Positions 9,214 through 15,250 of a stretch of DNA of 42,915 nt are shown here, in pieces. A program made the position numbers and the translations under genes. Every line of letters begins with the position of its first letter. The stretch's first letter is position 1. The notes under the pieces were generated by a model. The model saw only the letters and a program-made list of their open reading frames with translations. It did not search any database and was not told the origin of the DNA. Where the stretch lies: contig CALZJF010000016.1 in NCBI GenBank assembly GCA_945787885.1, positions 1 through 42,915 of the forward strand. Reading direction: 5' to 3'. This stretch comes from an uncultured Bacteroidales bacterium (GTDB taxonomy: Bacteria > Bacteroidota > Bacteroidia > Bacteroidales > Bacteroidaceae).

Positions 9214-9879
9214 ATGATGAAAAAGAAATTTCTTGCAATGATGGCTTTAGCATCATCTCTCTGTGCTTCAGCACAAGTTGTCGTAGATGACACTGACGAT
9301 GCCGGTGCTTACGTTCCCCCCGTTGTCCTGAAGAACTATGTTCTCTCCATCGGTCCGAAGGTGGGAGGCAACTATTCCATAGCAGGCGATCCTGATGGCT
9401 ACGACATCGGCATGGCTGGCAACATTGGCTACAGTGCCGGTCTCGGCCTCAATATCCGCTTTGCCCGTCCCGCTGGCAAGCCCTTCGGCACCGAACGCTT
9501 CGGCGTACATCTGGAAGCTCTCTATTCCATGCACTCCATGAAGACGGATGCCGACAATCTCAACCTCAGTTGCTACGAGGTGCCTCTGCTCTTCCAGTGG
9601 TATTTCATGCCTACGTTCTACGTTGAAGTTGGTCCCACGTTTAAGGGGGTCATCAGCAGTTCGCCCAAGAACCTCATGGCCGACAACACGAATTTCGTGA
9701 CCGATGGCCTCAAGGGCAACGACGTGATGCTCAGCCTCGGCGTAGGCTATAAGCACAAGAATGGCTTTATGGCCGGACTGCGCTATAACATGGGCAACAG
9801 CGATTTGGCTGGCAACTTCAACTCCAAGGTCAGCACCATCTCGCTCAGCATCGGATGGCTTTTCAACGTAGTAAAATAA
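9214..9879 (+). CDS. Outer-membrane beta-barrel protein (PorT/OmpW-like size class)
   Basis: A 221-residue protein with a signal peptide cleaved after about residue 21 (SLCASAQ). The mature chain alternates hydrophobic strands with Gly/Asn turns: YVLSIGPKVGGNYS, GYSAGLGLNIRF, GVHLEALYSMHSM, YVEVGPTFKGV, MLSLGVGYKHKNGF, FMAGLRYNMGNSDL. It ends in a strand ILFNVVK-like segment (SLSIGWLFNVVK), as expected for a small eight-stranded porin-like barrel. An alternative ATG is one codon downstream. It starts 14 bases after the WG-repeat gene, so it is probably in the same transcript and may give the envelope system an outer-membrane component. Confidence 0.8.
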   Translation: MMKKKFLAMMALASSLCASAQVVVDDTDDAGAYVPPVVLKNYVLSIGPKVGGNYSIAGDPDGYDIGMAGNIGYSAGLGLNIRFARPAGKPFGTERFGVHLEALYSMHSMKTDADNLNLSCYEVPLLFQWYFMPTFYVEVGPTFKGVISSSPKNLMADNTNFVTDGLKGNDVMLSLGVGYKHKNGFMAGLRYNMGNSDLAGNFNSKVSTISLSIGWLFNVVK

Positions 9880-9910
9880 CCTTCTCTAACCTTCATTTGT
9901 ACCATCCATT

Positions 9911-10909
9911 ATGAAGAAGCTATTTTTCCTGCTCGCGGTCATCGTTACCGCCATTTTCTCGTCCTGCTCGAACGACGACATTGAGATTCAGAAGCCCATC
10001 ACCTTCAAGATAAACCCTGAGACCGTCATCAATTCCTATCAAGAATTTAGCACAGGCGACCTCGTGGTGCTTCCTTCAACCTTGAAACTACGCGTCCGCT
10101 TGCTCATCTATGACGAGGACGGTGTGCTCGCGGCTTCTGATACGCAGAAGTTCAAAGACTATTCTCATATCATGACGTCCACTCTCAACCTTCCCGAAGG
10201 CAAATACACCGTGGTGGCAATGACCGACATCGTGTCTGACTCCAACGAAGACTTTGCATGGGCGCTTTCAGGAGAGGAGAAACTGAACACCGTCAAGATT
10301 ACCAAGTCCGAATACATCCGCGAACAATGGGAAATCATGGGACTCACCACGCAAAATCTTTACCTCAACGGTAATACCGATGATGTCAAGATTGACGTGC
10401 AGCCTGCGGGAAGTCTTGCCATCGTATATTACAAAAACTGGAACTACTACAATGACGTGACGCACTATGCCCTGCATTGCAACCGCTGCCCGGACCACAT
10501 CACGCTTTCAAACGATGGCTCAGTGCAATACTCTATCATCAGCGACAACTACACTAAATATCGTCTCTCACGCGTAGAGTGGGATTCTGATTATATCGGT
10601 GCTTACCGCTACATTTTCCTCTTCCCCGTCAAAGGCGCTACCTTCCATTTCAAATGTGAATGCACCGACGGAAAGACCTACACGCTGGGCGATGCTCAAG
10701 TCATAGATATCGAGAACGGCAGGGAGTATTACTTTACCATCGATGTCGAGAACGATGAGGCTGAATGGCTGGTGTTCAACTCCAACCATCGCATGCCTTA
10801 TGCCCCCAACCTTCAGGCAGCGCAGCTGAAGAACATCGAAGCCAACGACTTCGGCTTCGAAAACTTCACGACTCTCAGTGAGCAGCCTGCTTTTGAAGCT
10901 CACAAATAA
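9911..10909 (+). CDS. FimB/Mfa2-family fimbrial anchor-like lipoprotein
   Basis: A 332-residue lipoprotein: the hydrophobic signal ends in the lipobox FSSC (Cys about 20). The segment KLRVRLLIYDEDGVLAASD followed by LNLPEGKYTVVAMTDIVS is the signature layout of the first beta-sandwich in the FimB/Mfa2 family, whose members anchor or cap major fimbriae in Bacteroidales. The C-terminal half is a second beta-rich domain. No neighbouring FimA/Mfa1 shaft gene is present, so the fimbrial role is uncertain. A solitary copy could instead be a surface-exposed adhesin-like protein. It begins 31 bases after the barrel gene. Confidence 0.72.
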   Translation: MKKLFFLLAVIVTAIFSSCSNDDIEIQKPITFKINPETVINSYQEFSTGDLVVLPSTLKLRVRLLIYDEDGVLAASDTQKFKDYSHIMTSTLNLPEGKYTVVAMTDIVSDSNEDFAWALSGEEKLNTVKITKSEYIREQWEIMGLTTQNLYLNGNTDDVKIDVQPAGSLAIVYYKNWNYYNDVTHYALHCNRCPDHITLSNDGSVQYSIISDNYTKYRLSRVEWDSDYIGAYRYIFLFPVKGATFHFKCECTDGKTYTLGDAQVIDIENGREYYFTIDVENDEAEWLVFNSNHRMPYAPNLQAAQLKNIEANDFGFENFTTLSEQPAFEAHK

Positions 10910-10930
10910 TTCCGTCATGCACTGTCCTTG

Positions 10931-10979
10931 CCTGCCTCCATCCTCCTTCGCAAGAAGAGGATGGAGACGGCATGGCAGG
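10931..10979. other. Intergenic hairpin
   Basis: Two nested arms are visible: CCTGCC (10931-10936) with GGCAGG (10974-10979), and CTCCATCCTC (10936-10945) with GAGGATGGAG (10957-10966). No U-run follows, so it is more likely an mRNA-stabilising or processing structure than an intrinsic terminator. It separates the FimB/Mfa2-like gene from the S41 protease gene. Confidence 0.55.
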
Positions 10980-11047
10980 AAACATGACAGCAGGGAACAT
11001 ACAAAAGGGGGGACTCCAAAAACATACAGAACACGAGGACTATTGCC

Positions 11048-12403
11048 ATGAGAAAGCTATTTATCTTTCTATCACTGATGACGCTGTTGATGCCTTCTGC
11101 GCTGCTGCTAAGCTGCGACGCTGACGCTGACGCTGACGAAACACCTACGACCCCTGACAACAAGCCGGAAAACGTCTTCGAAGAACTGAACCGATGGATG
11201 TACGGGCAGATGAATCACTCCTACCTCTGGCGCGAAGACTTGCCTGACTCCACAAAATGCAATTACGACCAATCCCCACGCGATTTCCTCAAAAGCATTC
11301 TCTCGCCACACGACAGATTCTCCTATCTCATCGCCAACCCCAACTATTCCCCTTCCGAATGTCTCGACTACGGCTTCGCCTATCAGACGTATGCTGACCA
11401 GTCAGGGCGCAAGGCGCTCTATGTGCTCTATCAGACCGTGCCCTCCAACCACTATGCTCCCGGCGACTTCCTACGCGTCATTTCAAAAAATGCTGCCGGC
11501 ATCGCGCTGCGAAAGGTCAGGCTTACGCCTCAGCAGACATTCGAAGACATCCCGGGTTCTGACTTCATCCTCACGGCCACTGATATCTTCAAGCCTGCAT
11601 CTTCCGTGCTGAAAGACACGATTTTCACCCTCGCCGACCGCAATATCGGCTACCTCTGCTATCTGGAATTCGATTCCACATCCGACCTCGCCGAGCCGCT
11701 CCAGAATTTCCATGAAGCCCATATCGACGACCTCATACTCGACTTGCGCTATAACCCCGGAGGCTACGTCGCCACCTGCCAATATCTTTGCAACTGCATC
11801 GTGAATGAGTCGGCTTACGAACAGATTTTCCAGCAGTGCAGCTACAACTCCATCATTGCTGCCCAAAACTTTCAGGAAACGGGCGACGCCCGCAGCTATT
11901 CTTATTACAAACGTCCGTCTTCCTCCCCCGGACACACCATCAGTGCCCCGATTCTTCCGCTGAACCTCAGCAGGCTCTTCGTCATCACGTCTGCTCATAC
12001 AGCATCTGCCAGCGAGGCCACCATCATTTGCCTCAGGCCCTACATGCAGGTTTGCATCATCGGCGAACGGACGGTAGGAAAGGGCGTGGGCTCGTGGTCT
12101 ATCACCGACAAACGCTTCAGGTATGGCATACAGCCCATCACCATGCGATATTACAACGCCGACGGACTATCCACCCCCGATGAAGGCTTAGAGCCTGACT
12201 ATGCCATGCCGAATGGCTACAACACCACACGCAAAACGATTGGCGACCCTGAAGAGCCTCTCCTCAATCAAGCTCTTCGGCTCATCTGCCCGCAAGCATT
12301 CCCACAGCCTGCATCGGCCAGCACCACCACGCCTGAAACATCGCTCACCCCCGTAGGTGAACCATCCTATATTCAAGCATTTCAAAACAAACACTGCAAA
12401 TAA
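11048..12403 (+). CDS. S41-family C-terminal-processing-type peptidase lipoprotein
   Basis: A 451-residue lipoprotein with lipobox LLSC (Cys about 23) followed by an acidic DADADAD linker. The N-terminal region resembles the helical part before the PDZ-like domain of S41 proteases (DFLKSIL.HDRFSYL). The peptidase core has GYLCYLEF, DLILDLRYNPGG (about 231-242) and the catalytic segment TASASEATI (about 319-327). GERTVGKGVGSW lies about 20 residues later, supplying the usual Ser/Lys positions. Such enzymes cut exported proteins from the C-terminal side. Together with the S1-type enzyme upstream, this gives the gene run two envelope proteases of different families. A 190-bp palindromic repeat begins on the base after its TAA stop. 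Confidence 0.88.
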   Translation: MRKLFIFLSLMTLLMPSALLLSCDADADADETPTTPDNKPENVFEELNRWMYGQMNHSYLWREDLPDSTKCNYDQSPRDFLKSILSPHDRFSYLIANPNYSPSECLDYGFAYQTYADQSGRKALYVLYQTVPSNHYAPGDFLRVISKNAAGIALRKVRLTPQQTFEDIPGSDFILTATDIFKPASSVLKDTIFTLADRNIGYLCYLEFDSTSDLAEPLQNFHEAHIDDLILDLRYNPGGYVATCQYLCNCIVNESAYEQIFQQCSYNSIIAAQNFQETGDARSYSYYKRPSSSPGHTISAPILPLNLSRLFVITSAHTASASEATIICLRPYMQVCIIGERTVGKGVGSWSITDKRFRYGIQPITMRYYNADGLSTPDEGLEPDYAMPNGYNTTRKTIGDPEEPLLNQALRLICPQAFPQPASASTTTPETSLTPVGEPSYIQAFQNKHCK

Positions 12404-12593
12404 GTAGGTAATGAAAATTAGTTTTAGGTTTGAATGCTCTATTTGGATGCAGGTTTTAGTCTTGAAATAAAGGAGCATAGCGTGCTATGTGACTGTTTTC
12501 AAGGCTAAAAGATGCGCCAAAGAGAGCGTTCAAACATACAAACCATAATCATTCCTACTATATACTTACTATAAAATAATTTTTATTACCTAC
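12404..12593 (+). repeat. 190-bp palindromic element A1 (full copy)
   Basis: The ends are inverted repeats: GTAGGTAATGAAAATTA at the left and GTAGGTAATAAAAATTA read from the right end. Inside, GTTTGAATGCTCTATTTGG pairs with a later CCAAAGAGAGCGTTCAAAC, and GCAGGTTTTAGTCTTGAAA pairs imperfectly with TTTTCAAGGCTAAAAGATGC. The centre is CATAGC-GT-GCTATG (12476-12489), so the element can fold as one long hairpin. It begins directly after the stop of the S41 gene and ends two bases before the next ATG. A second copy at 14051-14409 shares almost the whole sequence. Confidence 0.85.
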
Positions 12594-12595
12594 TT

Positions 12596-13906
12596 ATGAA
12601 AATTAGAAAACTATTGCTCCCGCTTGCACTCCTTGCCTGCTGCTCGCCGGCATGGGCACAAAGCCACCTGAAGGCCATACTGAAAGATGGATCTGAACTG
12701 ACGGGTTATATCTCTCGACAGCGTCCCGGCGAAGACTTCACCTTCTCCACGTCGAGAGCCACTATCTTCATGCCTGCCAGCAAGGCGAAGTCCATGCTGG
12801 AGAATGAAGTGAAATACAACTCTCTCTCTGAAGAATGGAAAAAATGGGCCGACGAAAACAATGCCGTCATCGGGGTGGGCGATGCCCGAACCGTCACTCT
12901 CACTGACATTCTCACTGACGATGGCACCATCAGCCGTGTCAGAGTGCTGGAGAAGGGGGCCAAAATAAAATATCTGGAGATAGCTCCCAATTCGTACGCG
13001 CTCAACTGGGACACGGTCACCATATTGCGCTGCGACAAACGCGACCCTCTTCTGCTGACGGGCATCAACCGAAAGTACAGGCTCAAATCGGGTATTGAAT
13101 ACGAGGGAGAGTTCGTGGAGGAAAAGATTGGGGAGACTCTGAGCCTCTACAAGAAGAATGGCATCACGGAAGTCATCAGTACGCTGGATGTCGTCAAAGA
13201 CAGCCGCATGAAGCTCAATCCTGACCAAACGCTCTTCGAGCAGTCTGACCTCATCGACAACGTCACCCTGAAGAATGGCAGCACCTATCGGGGCATTATC
13301 TTCGAGAAAAACTATTTCGGCTATGACGATATGGACAGCGATGAACTGAAAAAGACGGATGCAAGCCTCATCAAACACGATTTCCTGCTGATTCAACTGG
13401 AAGACGAGCAAATCGTCAGCGTCAATCTGCAGGATATCATCGAATATCGCAAGGAGCCTAACCCAAAATACTCTCCGCTCACCGACATCCTGCTCAACGA
13501 GGGCGAATTTGTAGTGAACCGGCAGAAGACTCAACCGCAGCAAGCTACTGAAGAGGCTGGCTTCATCCGCATCTGCGCCGACTCCGTCGCTACCTCCATC
13601 ATTAAAGACACGCCATCCTGCACGGCTACCATTGAAACTCGATTTGCGAATGCCCTCCAGGCTCAACAGTTCAAGCTCGTGAAAGCGAGGAAATATGCCA
13701 CTGACAAGAAGAAAAAGGCCTTCTTCTATGCTTTCACCTACGAAGATTTAGCTAAACTGGCCCTGCTGCAAAAGAAAGATGCTACAAGCATCAACGGCAC
13801 TTGCAAAATGGAGTATAGCTTAGACTCACCGGGACTCTATATTCTCTACAACCCCTCTTCCAAACTTGCCATCCCATTCTGGGTGAAAAACAATTCTGCC
13901 AGATAA
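12596..13906 (+). CDS. Exported protein with three SH3-like/Sm-like strand repeats, function unknown
   Basis: A 436-residue protein with a signal peptide (about 1-22, ending PAWAQ). I do not recognise a named family. Three segments share the pattern L-K-(D/S/N)-G-(S/I)-x-x-x-G-x-(I/F): ILKDGSELTGYIS (about 29-41), RLKSGIEYEGEFV (about 161-173) and TLKNGSTYRGIIF (about 223-235). Each is followed by beta-rich sequence, compatible with small five-stranded barrels. The C-terminal 110 residues form another beta-rich domain. The start codon lies two bases beyond palindromic element A1, so its ribosome-binding region is wholly inside the repeat. It is the last gene before a strong terminator. Confidence 0.75.
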   Translation: MKIRKLLLPLALLACCSPAWAQSHLKAILKDGSELTGYISRQRPGEDFTFSTSRATIFMPASKAKSMLENEVKYNSLSEEWKKWADENNAVIGVGDARTVTLTDILTDDGTISRVRVLEKGAKIKYLEIAPNSYALNWDTVTILRCDKRDPLLLTGINRKYRLKSGIEYEGEFVEEKIGETLSLYKKNGITEVISTLDVVKDSRMKLNPDQTLFEQSDLIDNVTLKNGSTYRGIIFEKNYFGYDDMDSDELKKTDASLIKHDFLLIQLEDEQIVSVNLQDIIEYRKEPNPKYSPLTDILLNEGEFVVNRQKTQPQQATEEAGFIRICADSVATSIIKDTPSCTATIETRFANALQAQQFKLVKARKYATDKKKKAFFYAFTYEDLAKLALLQKKDATSINGTCKMEYSLDSPGLYILYNPSSKLAIPFWVKNNSAR

Positions 13907-13916
13907 GAAACAAGTA

Positions 13917-13983
13917 AGCAGGCAAGTCGATGATGAATATCTCTATGAACGAGTATTCATCATCGGCTTACCTGCTTTTTTTT
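13917..13983 (+). terminator. Rho-independent terminator of the kinase/envelope gene run
   Basis: The 24-base arm at 13917-13940 (AAGCAGGCAAG...TGAATA) pairs with 13954-13977 (TATTCATCATCGG...CTGCTT) around a 13-base loop and is followed by a run of T to 13983. This is one of the clearest intrinsic terminators in the window and marks the end of the + strand run that begins at 462. Confidence 0.93.
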
Positions 13984-14050
13984 ATGAAGCCATCCTCGTC
14001 CGAAGCAGACTACCACGAGCCTCATTGCCCCAATCCCCAAGAGGAATTAA

Positions 14051-14409
14051 GTAAGCTTTGAAAATTAGTTTTATGTTTGAATGCACTGAAATAAAGGGGC
14101 ATAGCCTGCCATGCGACTGTTTTCAAGGCTAAAGAATGCGCCAAAGAGGGCGTTCAAACATGCAAACCATCATCATTCCTACTATATACTTACTATAGGT
14201 AGGTTCAATAAATTAGTTTTCAATGTAAGGCAGTGTTTCTGTTTTACTTGGATGTCTGCACGCCTCTCGTGCCGTAAGTTTTTGTCTTTCATTCAGTCAC
14301 GTAGCCCACTACGCTCCCTCGTGAAAAACAAAAACCTACGGCACGATAGTCGCAAATACATCGCAAGCTAATTGATAGAACCTACCTATAAATGATTTTT
14401 ATTACATAT
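14051..14409 (+). repeat. Palindromic element A2, interrupted by element B1
   Basis: The left part (14051-14196) matches A1 from GAAAATTAGTTTTATGTTTGAATGC through the core GGGGCATAGCCTGCCATG to CCTACTATATACTTACTATA, with a 23-base internal deletion relative to A1. The right tip (about 14388-14409, ending ATTTTTATTACATAT) lies on the far side of the complete 191-bp element B1. The outer ends are more diverged than in A1, consistent with an older copy. Confidence 0.82.
14197..14387 (-). repeat. 191-bp palindromic element B1, nested in A2
   Basis: The left end AGGTAGGTTCAATAAATTAG and the right end read inward (AGGTAGGTTCTATCAATTAG) are 20-base inverted repeats with two differences. The internal arms CGTGCCGTAAGTTTTTGT and ACAAAAACCTACGGCACG also pair, and the centre is CGTAGCCCACTACG (14300-14313). 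Its core is in the opposite orientation to that of A1. The flanks show TATA on both sides, and removing the element with one TATA restores near-identity to A1, which suggests a target duplication. Confidence 0.88.
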
Positions 14410-14996
14410 TTATTACGCGGAAACAGAACTTCCCACTGCACTTCCCGCTGCCCGAAAGCCCGTCGCCACGCCGACGGCTTGCAGCTTTAATTCCTGCCGC
14501 CTGAGCTGCTTGCCGCCCCCGCAGGGCTTCGGCCACCCAGGTGGTCATTTCCCGCCCCGGAAGTGACCATTTTCACCCCCAAATGTCATCATTTTTACCC
14601 CTCAAAATGGTCAGCTCCGGGGCAGAAACGCATGGGCGGCAACGGGAGCGCGATGCGCGCGGAAACAAGGCTCTAAAGACACTGGCGGAGAACACCGTGA
14701 ATCTTGGGAGAAATGTATGCGGCACGCGTTTTGCGAACGGCAGCAGCTGGCGTCTTGCAGTGTATTGCATGTGGAAACAGACAGGGAAATAGCAAAATCT
14801 GGCTGTGAAAAAACAAAACGGGGGGGGGGAATTTTGAGATTTCGCCTGAAAAAAGAAGAAAAACTTGGCGAGAATGCTGATTTTTCGTTCCTTTGTAGCA
14901 AGAAATCACAGACAAGCACATACAGAGGACATGCAGACTTCGCTGCTCCTCCATAACCTTCAAAACTTTCCCTTAGAGATTTCATTTTTTCCCTTT
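14410..14996. other. Gene-free stretch with repeat C1 and a G10 tract
   Basis: No supported gene lies here. It contains repeat C1 (14541-14627) and a run of ten G (14820-14829). Several short open frames overlap on both strands, but none has a recognisable domain, plausible start context or similarity to another part of the window beyond repeat C. The remaining sequence is unassigned. Confidence 0.5.
14541..14627 (+). repeat. Intergenic repeat C, copy 1
   Basis: A block containing CCGGAAGTGACCATTTTCAC, then CATTTTTACCCCTCAAAATG and CTCCGGGGCAGAAAC. The same blocks occur in the same order, reverse-complemented, at 29041-29133. TGGTCATTTCC (14542-14552) and GGAAGTGACCA (14559-14569) can also pair as a short hairpin. 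The unit itself seems to be built from a shorter motif of the form TGACCATTTTCACCCC. Confidence 0.7.
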
Positions 14997-15004
14997 TATA
15001 TTTG
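14997..15004 (+). promoter_or_regulatory. Candidate -7 element TATATTTG
   Basis: TATATTTG fits the Bacteroidota -7 consensus TAnnTTTG. No clear -33 TTTG was found 19-21 bases upstream. Transcription would begin near 15011, immediately before the strong hairpin-terminator at 15015-15069. Confidence 0.5.
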
Positions 15005-15014
15005 TTGTTTCCCT

Positions 15015-15069
15015 CCCCTATAAGTACGCAAGATATGGCTTCTTCTTGCCAGGCTTATAGGGGTTTTTT
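15015..15069 (+). terminator. Strong hairpin with U-run: leader attenuator or small-RNA terminator
   Basis: CCCCTATAAG (15015-15024) pairs perfectly with CTTATAGGGG (15054-15063), and GCAAGA (15028-15033) pairs with TCTTGC inside it. Six T follow (15064-15069). Because a candidate promoter lies only about ten bases upstream, the product could be a free RNA of about 60 nucleotides, or a leader that stops transcription before the gene at 15251. No antiterminator arm or known riboswitch fold was recognised. Confidence 0.75.
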
Positions 15070-15198
15070 GTGCATAAAAGGCAGATTCAGCATCACTATT
15101 CATGCTGCGCGCCATGAATTTTCACAAGGAAAATCCCCTTTTCGTCCGGCTTTTGCGAAAAAAACTCATGGGATGGCTCAAAAAAATGCAGGAGTTTG

Positions 15199-15206
15199 TA
15201 ATTTTG
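15199..15206 (+). promoter_or_regulatory. Candidate -7 element TAATTTTG upstream of the T9SS cargo gene
   Basis: TAATTTTG matches TAnnTTTG and lies 44 bases before the ATG at 15251, a usual distance for a Bacteroidota promoter with a short leader. No good -33 element was seen at the normal spacing. If used, it bypasses the terminator at 15015-15069. Confidence 0.5.
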
Positions 15207-15250
15207 CACGTATTCTAACAATAGAATACCCTGACATTCCACCAACGATT

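Noticed and set aside
12611-13666. 351-codon antisense frame opposite the unknown exported protein
   Set aside because: The + strand frame has a signal peptide and internal repeats; the antisense frame has neither and no domain.
14111-14371. Open frame sharing a 57-residue stretch with a frame at 17930-18187 (and an open frame through B3)
   Set aside because: The shared part is only the palindromic element read in one frame. Differences between copies fall at all codon positions and change residues freely, there is no common start codon, and the inverted repeats explain the conservation.
15002-15250. N-terminal extension of the secreted protein from a TTG at 15002
   Set aside because: It would read through a perfect hairpin with a U-run, and the ATG at 15251 opens a textbook signal peptide.
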